Shown: one piece after another, positions 22,787 to 31,823 of the stretch | How positions within the stretch are numbered: the stretch's first letter is position 1 | Layout of the letters: the number at the start of each line of letters is the position of its first letter | Notes under the pieces: model-generated | What the model saw: only the letters and a program-made list of their open reading frames with translations | The model's database searches: none | What the model was told of the DNA's origin: nothing | Source of the DNA: Candidatus Melainabacteria bacterium | GTDB lineage: Bacteria > Cyanobacteriota > Vampirovibrionia > Obscuribacterales > Obscuribacteraceae | Direction of reading: 5' to 3' | Assembly (NCBI GenBank): GCA_016212515.1 | Contig: JACRFZ010000025.1 | Coordinates: forward strand, 1 to 33,952 | Length of the DNA stretch: 33,952 bases | Translations under genes and position numbers: made by a program

Positions 22787-24121
22787 ATGCCGACAGAAAG
22801 ACAGAAGAGTGCGGAAGTCTTTGACAGCTCAATGGACACACCTGGTCCGGAGAGTGATTACGCACAGGCTTACTCAAGGGCCAGGGAAAGCGGCGGTTTT
22901 GGCGATTACGCCACTGCCGCGGACGAATTCGCCATGGCAGCCGCTGTTGCCCGAGACTTTGGCGAACAAGACGAGCGACTGATGGACAGCCTCTCACGCC
23001 TTGCCTATTGCCACTATCGCCTCGGCGCCCTGCAAGAAGCCGAACAGGCTTACCGGGAAGCCCTGGCCCTCATGGAAAAGTTTCACAAGAGCAAGCATCC
23101 GGACCGCTTTGCCTCAATTCTCTGGGCCCTGGCCGTCCTGCTCTGTGACAACAAGCGTTACGACGAGTCGGAAGAGTACTTCCTGCGTTCCATGGCTGTT
23201 TCTGAAAGCTGGTCAGGACCAAACGACCGCTTCGTGGCCGACTGCCTCTGGGGCCTGAGCAAGTGCCTCACCGGTGCCGGCAAATTCGACCAGGCCGAAA
23301 ATGCCATTATGCAAGCCATAAGCATTTACGAAAGCCTCTCCCGCTCTGAAAATGTAGACGAATTTCTTTGCACAAACTACAACAATCTGGGCACCCTGCT
23401 TTTGCAGCGCGGCAAATTGGAAGGCGCCATCAAATACCTTAAGAAAGCCATAAAGCTGCGCCTGCGCATGGCCGGGCAGTACGATCCGGGGCTCATCAGC
23501 CTGACCAGTAAGATTTCTCTGGCCCTCATGCAGGTCAAAGACTACGAAGCAGCCAGGCGCTACCTCAAGCAAGGGTTGAAGGTGACGGCGGCCATTTATG
23601 GTGAAGACAGCATTGATGCCAGCCGCAAAATGATCGCTCTGGCCAACTGTCTAACTATCACAAACAACTGCGAACAAGCCCAAAAATATCTGCAGAAGGC
23701 CAGAACCATTTTGCAAAACCAGGAAGAAGAAGTGGATTCTACCTTGCTTACCGCCTGCCTTTTCGAACTGGCTAACTGTCATCAAAAATTGAATCAGCAA
23801 GCGAAACTGAAAGACACCCTGGAAGCCATAAGCGACCGCTACGAAAGGAATCGCTGCCTGGCCCGCGGCTCTATGTACGCCGATGCCATGATCAAACTGG
23901 CGGAAATGCACTCTGATCAGTGCCGCTACAAAAAGGCTCGACAACTTCTACTGGGGGCGCTGGAAACGAGACAATCCCTTCATGGCAAAGAGCACAAGTC
24001 AGTGGCCGAATGCCTTCTGCGCCTGGGTAATGTAGAGTCACGCATGTCCCTTGCGGCCGAAGCAGAAGAACACATCCGCACCGCCGAGAAAATGCTGGCA
24101 GATTTGAAGAAACGGGCTTGA
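22787..24121 (+). CDS. Cytosolic TPR (kinesin-light-chain-like) protein
   Basis: This 444-residue protein consists almost entirely of tetratricopeptide-type helix pairs of the longer kinesin-light-chain form, with spacing of about 42 residues. Examples are LGALQEAEQAYREALAL, YDESEEYFLRSMAV, FDQAENAIMQAISI, LEGAIKYLKKAIKL and YEAARRYLKQGLKV, about eight in all. No signal peptide or membrane helix is visible, so it should act in the cytoplasm as a binding scaffold. No enzymatic domain. The ATG at 22787 has only a weak site. It is convergent with the TPR gene at 24243, with a 121-base gap lacking a clear terminator. Partners unknown; a link to the Ser/Thr kinase is speculative. Confidence 0.85.
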   Translation: MPTERQKSAEVFDSSMDTPGPESDYAQAYSRARESGGFGDYATAADEFAMAAAVARDFGEQDERLMDSLSRLAYCHYRLGALQEAEQAYREALALMEKFHKSKHPDRFASILWALAVLLCDNKRYDESEEYFLRSMAVSESWSGPNDRFVADCLWGLSKCLTGAGKFDQAENAIMQAISIYESLSRSENVDEFLCTNYNNLGTLLLQRGKLEGAIKYLKKAIKLRLRMAGQYDPGLISLTSKISLALMQVKDYEAARRYLKQGLKVTAAIYGEDSIDASRKMIALANCLTITNNCEQAQKYLQKARTILQNQEEEVDSTLLTACLFELANCHQKLNQQAKLKDTLEAISDRYERNRCLARGSMYADAMIKLAEMHSDQCRYKKARQLLLGALETRQSLHGKEHKSVAECLLRLGNVESRMSLAAEAEEHIRTAEKMLADLKKRA

Positions 24122-24242
24122 CCGCCACACTTTCCCCCAATTGCAAGAGACACCGGCAGTCTTGCCCGGGTCAACGCTGCGCCACCTCCGACATGCAGTT
24201 AAGGTCACCAAACAGTTCTTGAGACAGGCGAACACGGCAATA

Positions 24243-25166
24243 CTAAAGTCCGGAAGCTCGCTTTCTATCCCTCTTAGCGAGATCCGGTCTGCCGATCTTA
24301 TCGTAGAGCGCCGCTCGTTCGTTCAGCAGTGTAGCTGTAGGCAAGCTTTCTATGGCTCTGGAATAATCCTCGATGGCCCCCTTCGAATCGCCGGCCTCCA
24401 CTTTCAGCTTCGCCCTGAGCTGCAGGGCAAATTCGTCTTCGGAATTGGCTTTGAGCATGGCATTGGTTACGCTTATTGCATCTTTGGCGCGACCGGCTTT
24501 GCGAAGGCAACCAATCATCCGCAATTTGACTGTGTCGTCATTCTGTAAGCTCTCGCAATTTTTGTATATCGAAAGCGCCTCATCAAATCTTCTGGCATTC
24601 TCTAGAATGCCGGCTTTCAGCATCTGATATTTGACCTGATCTCTGCGATTAAAAGTTCCCTTCTTCAGAAATGCATCGATATCTTTGATAGCCAGGTCGT
24701 ATTTACCAAGCGCTTCATATGCAATACATCTCTGCCGGTAACCTGAGTAACAGGGCTGCTTAACCGTTAAGGCCTTCGTGGAGAGAACTACCGCCTCTTT
24801 ATAGTCACCACTCATAATGGCACATACTGCCAAGTTATCGTATGTTTTTCCATACTCCGGGTCTATGGCGCGAGCCTTCTCAAAGCTATCCAAAGCCTGC
24901 TTATAGCCCTTGCGACCAAGAGACTCACCGTTATCATCCATGTTCAAATAGCTGTTGCCCAGAATAATATATGCTTCTTTTTCGCGCGGATACTTGCGCA
25001 AAATAGACTGCACTATTTGCCTTGCTTCAATGTAGTGTCCATTGTGAGAGAGAGCATCAGCTTCTGCCAGACGGCGCCCCAGATCATCCTTGCCATATGC
25101 ATTTAATGCAGGGGAAATCGAACATACTATCAAAAGGAATACCAATCTGAATCGACTAATTTTCAA
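24243..25166 (-). CDS. Exported TPR-repeat protein
   Basis: This 307-residue protein has a signal peptide (basic start, hydrophobic residues about 7-21, then ALNAYG) and about seven TPR units, such as YIEARQIVQSILRKYP, ALDSFEKARAIDPEY and YDLAIKDIDAFLKKG. The last unit, DSKGAIEDYSRAIES, precedes a basic tail. The start at 25166 is a TTG; an AGGT/AAGAG purine stretch lies just upstream. It is the third gene of a probable minus-strand operon with the glycoside-hydrolase-like and 402-residue secreted proteins (gaps 44 and 73 bases). Extracytoplasmic scaffold inferred. Confidence 0.82.
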   Translation of the reverse strand: MKISRFRLVFLLIVCSISPALNAYGKDDLGRRLAEADALSHNGHYIEARQIVQSILRKYPREKEAYIILGNSYLNMDDNGESLGRKGYKQALDSFEKARAIDPEYGKTYDNLAVCAIMSGDYKEAVVLSTKALTVKQPCYSGYRQRCIAYEALGKYDLAIKDIDAFLKKGTFNRRDQVKYQMLKAGILENARRFDEALSIYKNCESLQNDDTVKLRMIGCLRKAGRAKDAISVTNAMLKANSEDEFALQLRAKLKVEAGDSKGAIEDYSRAIESLPTATLLNERAALYDKIGRPDLAKRDRKRASGL

Positions 25167-25239
25167 GTCTCTTACCTGATAGGTGGCTTTACCATCATAG
25201 CCTACTTAGCCCGGTGCGCACCCTTCCAAGGCCAAGAAC

Positions 25240-26448
25240 TCACTTCCACTGCAAAACAAAGAGTCGGTGCTCAGGCACTGCGCTCAAAAACAAGGGGCGC
25301 AGCTTGTTCAGACGCTCAAGGTCAACCACATTTGGACAGTCTCTATGTATCTGCTTGAAGAATTTCTCTGTGTCGCCTGGCACCTTAGCCAGTCTCATCA
25401 CTACCAATCTATCTCCGAGCATAACTATCCTTCCCTGCTGTTCCTTCAAAATGCGCTCAATACAGCCGAAAATCTTACTTTGATCAGCCTCTCGGCCGCA
25501 GAAATCGTACCTTGTCAGCACAGCTCTGTGGCTCTCGCTTCCACTCAGTAGCACAGGTCGAACCCGCTCCGGCACAAGATAAGTGGGCCTACTCGTTACT
25601 TCGAAAACGTCGCCAGATACATGTTTCACCATCGCTCCAGCCGGCAATCGCACTATCCATCTTGGTCCACCCACAACAAAGCTTTCCAGAGGCACCTTGT
25701 CACAGGCAGAAAGTTCCCTGGCGGTAACACGAAAACTCTCAGCAGCTCTATAGCTGGTAGATTCGCAGCCGGATAAGCTTTTCAGGCAGCTTCTGGCGTA
25801 CTGATCACCTCTCACATGATTGAGAAAAGCACGACTGAAACTTACACTCTCAAGGGCGTAAAGATAGATTCCTCGCCTGGACAGTCTGTCACCGAAGGCC
25901 AGGAACCGCTCGTCGGAGGGAACGGGAACTGGAGCGCCTGCATCTGACTTGTAAGCGAAGAGAGCCGCCATTGGACGAGACGCAGAAGAGTTTGATTGCG
26001 ACTCACTTCCTGGAAAGAGACACCCATCCTTTAGAATTCGCTTACCGTTGAAAAGCTCTTCCTCTTTCTTGACCAACCTTCTAAAAACCGGATATTTCTC
26101 AGCGATCAGCCGCCAATCTCTGAGAACTATGGAAGCTTCTTTTTCGTCGAATACGCAGTCCACACCTCTCAGTTTCGATCTAGCTTCCGCTAAATCAACC
26201 AGCTCAAAGGAGCTGCCAAGCTCTTTCTTTACACTAGCCACTAGGGACTCATCAAGGCCCAATAAGACGCATCGCTCTTTTTCAACTTTTGTTAGAGCGG
26301 GCTCCCATGATCTAAGCTCATCTGCCAGAGCCAGAGGAAAGGAACTTGAGAGCAAGCAAGTGACCACCAGCAAGTAGACGATCAATCCTTTTCCAACATG
26401 AGTTCTCTGCAAAATCAGCTCTGGCTTCACTTCTGGAAGAGTCTCCAT
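25240..26448 (-). CDS. Secreted protein of unknown function
   Basis: This 402-residue protein has an N-terminal hydrophobic segment (about 22-42, ending ALA) that looks like a signal peptide preceded by a long n-region. The mature part has about a dozen cysteines (for example near CVLLGL, CVFDEK, CLFPG and SCLKSLSGC), consistent with an oxidised extracellular fold. No known domain or catalytic motif is seen. The start is the ATG at 26448. It lies 44 bases downstream of the glycoside-hydrolase-like gene and 73 bases upstream of a TPR gene on the same strand, so it is likely part of one transcript and an envelope-associated process. Confidence 0.7.
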   Translation of the reverse strand: METLPEVKPELILQRTHVGKGLIVYLLVVTCLLSSSFPLALADELRSWEPALTKVEKERCVLLGLDESLVASVKKELGSSFELVDLAEARSKLRGVDCVFDEKEASIVLRDWRLIAEKYPVFRRLVKKEEELFNGKRILKDGCLFPGSESQSNSSASRPMAALFAYKSDAGAPVPVPSDERFLAFGDRLSRRGIYLYALESVSFSRAFLNHVRGDQYARSCLKSLSGCESTSYRAAESFRVTARELSACDKVPLESFVVGGPRWIVRLPAGAMVKHVSGDVFEVTSRPTYLVPERVRPVLLSGSESHRAVLTRYDFCGREADQSKIFGCIERILKEQQGRIVMLGDRLVVMRLAKVPGDTEKFFKQIHRDCPNVVDLERLNKLRPLFLSAVPEHRLFVLQWK

Positions 26449-26492
26449 ACAGAATTGTAACTCTTACACAGGCCTCACCCTTGTCAGTCCAA

Positions 26493-27530
26493 CTATTCCT
26501 GCCTGCGGCGCTTCAGTACGGTGTCCCAAATTTTCAAAGCCTGCCTGGGTTGCCCGTTCTCATCAAACAAACCGGTATCACGCCAGACGATCATCAAAGG
26601 AATATTGGGCAACTTGCGGCAGAGCTGGTCATAATCTCTAATGCTATACCAACTTATGAAGCGCGGCTTGCAGCTCAAACTTGCCTCCAGCATAGCCTTA
26701 AGAAAGGCTGCTTGTTTTTCCTGGGTGCCGTTAAACTTAACCGGCCAGAGTCCTACCTGCATCTGCCACGGCTGCGCCGGGTAACTGCTCTCAGTGATGG
26801 CAAATGGTTTGCTTGCGGCAAGGGAGAACAGTTCTCGAAAGAAAGCTTGATCCGGCACTTTTTCAGCGGTCCACGATGACATAAACGGATGTACTGAAAA
26901 GCCCAGAACATCAACATACGGCAATAGGTCTTTCAGCTTGGCGCGCTGATCTCCAGCATTATCCTCAGAACAAAGCCCCGGGAAGTATGACGTACAAACT
27001 ACGGAAGCCATAACCGGAAGACCCGGATGACTCCTCTTGAGAGCACCGTAGATATAGCGGTGCAATTCCAGGTAATCTTGCCAGGAGCTATCTTTGCAGC
27101 GCTGCAGCAGATTTACCTCCACTCCGATGAGCAAGAAGTCAGGGTGCAGGTTTTGAATAATTTGATTGCAGTATTGCAGATAAGCCTGCTTGACGGCCGG
27201 ATCATTCAGGCGCCGCTTCTTCCACTGCCCACTCAAGGGCATATTGCAGCTCTTGCCCCGATAATCCGCCAGACCGTTGCGAGCCATATTGAGGGGGTTG
27301 ATGGAAACAACTCTTTTGTAGTCGCCCATACGCCTGGAGCGATCGGCCATCTCCTGCCGCATAGCGGCATCGTAGGGTTTGTTCTCCAGCGCTTCCGGCC
27401 AGGGTACCCCTTCTTCAAAGTGCTGCTCGATAATGTCGCCGTGGGCTTTGATGGCAGCGTCAGTCCACTGAACCGCCTCCTGGGTAAGGTCGTAAGGCCA
27501 GGGGCTGAAACCCATGTAAAACGGACGCAC
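26493..27530 (-). CDS. Glycoside hydrolase-like TIM-barrel protein; N-terminus in doubt
   Basis: This is a 345-residue stretch from GTG 27530. It resembles clan GH-A glycoside hydrolases (GH53-like or a related family): SINPL near a beta strand, LLIGVEVN with E138 after one strand, and FAITESSY with E247 after a later strand. These two Glu are in the place of acid/base and nucleophile. Trp/Tyr-rich loops fit sugar binding. The GTG at 27530 is probably not the true start. Upstream in the same frame the sequence continues through plausible protein and a signal peptide (roughly 27575-27650, KVAGLFVFFTLSSIIGLAG), but no ATG, GTG or TTG occurs before the in-frame stop near 27713. A frameshift in the A-run at 27645-27648 would join the GTG at 27669 to that frame. 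The likely product is an exported sugar hydrolase. Confidence 0.72.
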   Translation of the reverse strand: MRPFYMGFSPWPYDLTQEAVQWTDAAIKAHGDIIEQHFEEGVPWPEALENKPYDAAMRQEMADRSRRMGDYKRVVSINPLNMARNGLADYRGKSCNMPLSGQWKKRRLNDPAVKQAYLQYCNQIIQNLHPDFLLIGVEVNLLQRCKDSSWQDYLELHRYIYGALKRSHPGLPVMASVVCTSYFPGLCSEDNAGDQRAKLKDLLPYVDVLGFSVHPFMSSWTAEKVPDQAFFRELFSLAASKPFAITESSYPAQPWQMQVGLWPVKFNGTQEKQAAFLKAMLEASLSCKPRFISWYSIRDYDQLCRKLPNIPLMIVWRDTGLFDENGQPRQALKIWDTVLKRRRQE

Positions 27531-27734
27531 AGACTGCTCTGCCTTGATGTATTTGTTGCCGGCAGCCTCTATTCCCTCGCGGCAATCGCCCCCAGCCAGA
27601 CCGATTATTGACGACAGGGTAAAAAAAACAAACAGGCCGGCAACTTTTAAGAGCTGAGGGATAACGCACCTGCCTTGCCGAATAAAACACCGGAAGCGAT
27701 AGACACGCTTACTTTAGCAAATAGCAATACAGGC

Positions 27735-27746
27735 GACAGCGCTGTC
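27735..27746. promoter_or_regulatory. Perfect 12-bp palindrome GACAGCGCTGTC
   Basis: It lies between the divergent glycoside-hydrolase-like and TPR genes, 74 bases before the ATG at 27821. Position and symmetry suit a regulator site, but 12 bases could also be chance. Confidence 0.3.
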
Positions 27747-27820
27747 AAGAAAGAAAACAACTCCAACACCAAAACCTCACGGAAACGGATAGACTGGAGT
27801 AAAGCAACCCCAAAATCTAA

Positions 27821-28759
27821 ATGCATCTCCCCCAAAGCAAAAATTCGATTTGTTTTCTCTTGCCCCTCCTGGCGGTGTGGACGCTATCGCTGCCGGTTCC
27901 GCCTGCGCCGGCGCAAACGAGACCCAATCAGAAGCCGGAACAGAAAACTGAGGCTGCCAGAGCCACCTATCGCATCCCAGTCAAAGACAAGTATGGTCTA
28001 CCAATAGCTCAAATTGAATACCAGCTCAAGACAAGAAATTCGAAAGGGGCCCTGGCCGCTCTAGCTAAGGTGCCTCGCTCGATAGGAGACGAAGATAGAC
28101 GAAACATGATTGCGGGTGCCGCCAAGGCCAATGATAACGATTTTGACGGAGCTCTACCACTGTTCTCAAGAATCAAGGTTTTTGAGGGTACACCGACCGA
28201 GTATTTTCTGGCTGCCAAAACCTTTGCCATAGCGCAAGACTTCCCAAAGGCAATTGAAATGGCGACTAGAGGGATCAATCTCAATAATGACCAAAAATGC
28301 CTGGAAATAAGAGCTGGTGCTTATTCAAACATTGGTCGCTTTGATGAGGCAATTCAAGACTACGAAACACTAGCCAGAGTTTACCCCGCCTGGACTGCTG
28401 ACTATCTCTCCAAAGAAGCCGCTACCCTGCTTAAACTCAACAGGTTCAAAGAAGCTTTGCTGGCAGCCGAAAGGGCTATTAAGGTAAATCCGAACGAAGC
28501 AGGAGCATACCTGATGAAAGCTACCGCCTTGAGAAAACTTGGTCGGCTGGCGGAAGCGGTAGAGGCAAGCACGCGCTCAATGGAAGCAGCAAGAGCTCGA
28601 TTGAGCCGAAATAAGGAAGCAGTCTTCTTGCTCAATCGTGCCCTGGAAGAGCGAGCAACCTGCTACCAGATGCTGGGCAAGCGCAGGGAGGAAGCAGCAG
28701 ACAGAGACGAAATCAAGCGCAATTCCAACCAAGTTATGAACGAACTGATCGGCCGTTAA
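27821..28759 (+). CDS. Exported TPR-repeat protein
   Basis: This 312-residue protein starts with a signal peptide (basic-hydrophobic residues 7-28, then PAPAQ). A Pro/Lys linker and TPR-like helix pairs from about residue 60 to 300 follow, including SKGALAALAKV, FDEAIQDYETLARVYP, FKEALLAAERAIKVNP and LAEAVEASTRSME. The ATG at 27821 has no clear Shine-Dalgarno. Divergent from the glycoside-hydrolase-like gene. The stop codon is only four bases from the stop of the minus-strand gene at 28764, leaving no room for separate terminators. Confidence 0.82.
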   Translation: MHLPQSKNSICFLLPLLAVWTLSLPVPPAPAQTRPNQKPEQKTEAARATYRIPVKDKYGLPIAQIEYQLKTRNSKGALAALAKVPRSIGDEDRRNMIAGAAKANDNDFDGALPLFSRIKVFEGTPTEYFLAAKTFAIAQDFPKAIEMATRGINLNNDQKCLEIRAGAYSNIGRFDEAIQDYETLARVYPAWTADYLSKEAATLLKLNRFKEALLAAERAIKVNPNEAGAYLMKATALRKLGRLAEAVEASTRSMEAARARLSRNKEAVFLLNRALEERATCYQMLGKRREEAADRDEIKRNSNQVMNELIGR

Positions 28760-28763
28760 ATGA

Positions 28764-30443
28764 CTAGATCATATCTTTCAAACTAGCTTCATCACCGGCT
28801 TCCCGGCTCAGTTCAATGAAGCCGGACGGCACCGAAGAGTCTTGCGGGTAGGCTTTGAATAGTTGTTTGAAACCGGCCTTGGTTCGGTCCCACTTCAGTA
28901 GCGAAGCCTCTGCAAAAGGGGCTTCAAGCTTATTAGCGATAAACCATACCATTTGAGCATATGCTCTGTCGCCGGCACCACCACCGATGGCGTCGGCTCT
29001 CTTAACAATATATTTTTCAGTGTCCTGCTCCTCACCATGCCAGCGAGGAAGGAGAAAGTAGCAGGTGTTCAAGTCAATATCTAGATATGTGGGGTAGAGC
29101 TTATGACATTCATCCACCAGTTTTAGATACTTGTCTTTATCCATACCTTGAGCCAGAGCCACTGTGCCGTATTCGTCAAAGGCACGCGGGCTTTTCTCTT
29201 TTATTTTCGGATCCTCATCAAGCACCTTCTTAGCAGTCTCTATGCGCTCTCGATAGCGAGTCCATCCATTTTCGGTAACTGTATCAGCGTATCCAGTTCC
29301 GCGGGCAAACCAGGCATACTTGATATAGGTTTCCGCCAGAGCCAGTCGTGCTGCCGTCGACTGCGGCTTCTTACTGAGCCAACCCTTCAAATCAGCAATA
29401 CGTTGTTTGTACAGCTCATCATTCATTTCTCCATCTTTCACACTTTCATCTTCCGAAAGGGTTTCATAGAATTTATCAAGCAACCAGTGGCCACTGGGCA
29501 TCTCCTGCTTGCTGTCGGTCAGTTTCTTGTCCAGAGCATCGAGAGCGTCATAGTTTCCTCTTTTAAGATCCGCCTGCACAGAGGCAAATGGAGAGGGAAC
29601 CCTAGCCTTGCTGTAGTTAAATCCGCGAGCCAACTCCGAAGCGAGCCGTTTCCTTTGATGATCGGTTTTAGCCAGGGGCATCCCCTTCAGATAGGCGTCG
29701 AAAGCTTCCTTGCGTTTACCTTGTCCAGCCAGCATGCGTGCATCCATGGCATAGGCGTACCAAGCGGTTTCGAACCCAATGTCAGGTCTCTTGCAGAGCT
29801 TCATAGCGCGCTGCATAGTTTGCTCGGCTTTTTTGGAATCACCGTTTTCACTGTAGAGAACCGCTAAGAAAGCCAGTTTATAGGCGGGTTCCACATGCTC
29901 TGCACCGTAATTATTCTCCGCCAACTCCAGAGACCGCTCCTGATCTGGAATTCCGCTTGGCTTGGACGGATCCTGCAAGTGCAGTTTGTGCCGCTCCCAG
30001 GCTCTGTCCTGATAGGTCTGACTTACTTCATACACATCCGGTGAACCCTTAATTTTGTATGACTCGGCAGGACAGAGGGCAATGCTAGCTGCCATTTCCT
30101 CTTCACCATGCACGGCATCACCATTGTAGAAAAAAGCGTTCCCTAAATTACGCTCCATGCCCATCAGTACGGCGGGTTTCGCGCCTGCAGCCTTAGCGTC
30201 TTCTATGGCTTTCTTGGCTCGCTTAGCAGCTTCCGGATCATCGTTTCTAAATTGGGCCAGGCTAACATCAAAATCCCGTTTCCATTGCGGCGGAAACATC
30301 AAGCAGGTCACCACTTCGCCAAAAGTCATCCAGATGGCAAGCCCGCCCAGAAAGATAAATGCAATGAAGCCAAAGGCAGCTAACTTGATCCAACCAACAG
30401 CAGGAATGGACGCCTTCCGTTTACCGTCGCCATTATCGGCCAT
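28764..30443 (-). CDS. Membrane-anchored TPR protein with DUF4034-like region
   Basis: This 559-residue protein has one transmembrane helix near the N-terminus (about residues 18-44), then a large outside or cytosolic region of TPR-like helices (about 80-300). The C-terminal part (about 370-470) contains ARGTGYADTVTENGW and AQGMDKDKY. These recall the domain of unknown function DUF4034, although I cannot confirm this. ATG 30443 is chosen, with GGGGA about nine bases upstream; the frame runs to a TTG at 30449. The gene follows the trypsin-like protease gene by 21 bases on the same strand, so the two are probably co-transcribed and may work together. It ends four bases from the convergent TPR gene. 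No catalytic motif seen. Confidence 0.8.
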   Translation of the reverse strand: MADNGDGKRKASIPAVGWIKLAAFGFIAFIFLGGLAIWMTFGEVVTCLMFPPQWKRDFDVSLAQFRNDDPEAAKRAKKAIEDAKAAGAKPAVLMGMERNLGNAFFYNGDAVHGEEEMAASIALCPAESYKIKGSPDVYEVSQTYQDRAWERHKLHLQDPSKPSGIPDQERSLELAENNYGAEHVEPAYKLAFLAVLYSENGDSKKAEQTMQRAMKLCKRPDIGFETAWYAYAMDARMLAGQGKRKEAFDAYLKGMPLAKTDHQRKRLASELARGFNYSKARVPSPFASVQADLKRGNYDALDALDKKLTDSKQEMPSGHWLLDKFYETLSEDESVKDGEMNDELYKQRIADLKGWLSKKPQSTAARLALAETYIKYAWFARGTGYADTVTENGWTRYRERIETAKKVLDEDPKIKEKSPRAFDEYGTVALAQGMDKDKYLKLVDECHKLYPTYLDIDLNTCYFLLPRWHGEEQDTEKYIVKRADAIGGGAGDRAYAQMVWFIANKLEAPFAEASLLKWDRTKAGFKQLFKAYPQDSSVPSGFIELSREAGDEASLKDMI

Positions 30444-30464
30444 ATTCAAATTTCCCCAATCAGA

Positions 30465-31733
30465 CTATTTGTGATTGTCCCACAGGAAGGGTAGCCTGGA
30501 GTCACCGTCTTTACGTTTAATGCTGGTCAGCACTTCTTGACTGGGTTTTACGTTGTGATATGAGGAAGAGAAAGTGGAGGCACCAAAAGTCAAGCCTCCG
30601 GCCAGCAAACCTATGGCCCGCAAGCGTCCACTGGCAGCCAGTCCTACTGACAAAGCCAGTCCGCCTATACCATAGCCGGCGTCTTCCGCAACTTTGCGAC
30701 CGTAATCGGCCTTGAGGGTCTCATCGTTATCGGGATTGGAATAACCGCGATAGTTTTCAACAATTGAACCAGCCTTGAACAAGCCATAAGCGGCAGGCAC
30801 AGCCCGGCCCAGTTTGGGAATCAGAGCACCGGCCACGGGAGCTCCTACATCGGTAGCAAATTCGGCAACCACGGCCGTGGGAGCCAAATCAAATTTACTC
30901 TTGCGGTTGTATAAAATATCAAACTTGCTGGGAGCCGCCACAAAGTCTCGCACCACATCATCGGGTACGTAAGCACTGCCGGTGCTTCCGTCTTTTACGC
31001 GTTTGAAATTCGACTGGATCATACCCGCGAACTTCATATCACTGCCCACGACCAGACCACCTGACTGACCAGGCACAGCAGTGGCTGAGGTAACGATGCG
31101 CGGGGAAAGCAGATAATTATCAACATCGGCACGCACTTTCGCATCAGTGGAAGTTCCGGCCTTGTACAAACCCGAACTCAAACTGGGAGGGCTGCCCGGC
31201 TGTGGCGCTTTAATGCCGCCGGCGTCTCTAATAACCTCATACATGGGCACTTTGGCCTCGGCATAGCCAGGTGAAAGGAACTCTTTCACCTCGCTACCAG
31301 GCGTACCGATGCCCACAATGGCGGAGCCTTTGGTCAGTTCCGACGATTCACCGATATCCACAGCCCGACTGGGATCGGCTTTAATTCCCTGTACCTCCAG
31401 GAGCGCTAAATCGTCAATGTCGTTGAGCTTGACCAGCTTAGCCTGGCGTGTCTGCCCATCGTTCGAGGTTACTTCAATAGTCTTGGTGTTATTGACCACA
31501 TGGGCGGCGGTAAGCACATATCGCCCATCATGCACGAAAAAGCCACTGCCCGAACCAGAACCGCTTTCTCGCTCGGTGTTGAGAGTGACGGTTTTGCGGG
31601 CGAAACTATCTACCACTTCGTGAAGAAGCGAGCCCCGGCAGGCTTCCGCCTGCACGTGCATGCCGGAAGGGTCGAGAACATCCGGCTTGATGCATTCGGC
31701 TCCGGCTTTATCGGTACCTTCGTTCTGCGCCAC
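30465..31733 (-). CDS. Trypsin-like (HtrA-type) serine protease with hydrophobic C-terminus
   Basis: This 422-residue protein has a chymotrypsin-fold protease domain (about 40-260). The catalytic triad is visible as H78 (LTAAHVV), D108 (DDLALL) and S224 (PGQSGGLVV). The C-terminal 160 residues contain Gly/Ala-rich hydrophobic stretches (about 270-300 and 350-395) in place of a PDZ domain. These could anchor it in a membrane. No N-terminal signal peptide is apparent. The start is GTG 31733 with GAGGT four bases upstream. The gene lies upstream of the TPR/DUF4034-like gene (21-base gap). The role is probably quality control or regulated proteolysis; substrate unknown. Confidence 0.82.
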   Translation of the reverse strand: MAQNEGTDKAGAECIKPDVLDPSGMHVQAEACRGSLLHEVVDSFARKTVTLNTERESGSGSGSGFFVHDGRYVLTAAHVVNNTKTIEVTSNDGQTRQAKLVKLNDIDDLALLEVQGIKADPSRAVDIGESSELTKGSAIVGIGTPGSEVKEFLSPGYAEAKVPMYEVIRDAGGIKAPQPGSPPSLSSGLYKAGTSTDAKVRADVDNYLLSPRIVTSATAVPGQSGGLVVGSDMKFAGMIQSNFKRVKDGSTGSAYVPDDVVRDFVAAPSKFDILYNRKSKFDLAPTAVVAEFATDVGAPVAGALIPKLGRAVPAAYGLFKAGSIVENYRGYSNPDNDETLKADYGRKVAEDAGYGIGGLALSVGLAASGRLRAIGLLAGGLTFGASTFSSSYHNVKPSQEVLTSIKRKDGDSRLPFLWDNHK

Positions 31734-31823
31734 GCTACCTCACGCTCCCGGCCCTCGCGCCTGGGTCAAGTCTGCGGACCTGCCGCCCCTCACACATGGA
31801 ACTATATACCCATTTGCCTTCTT

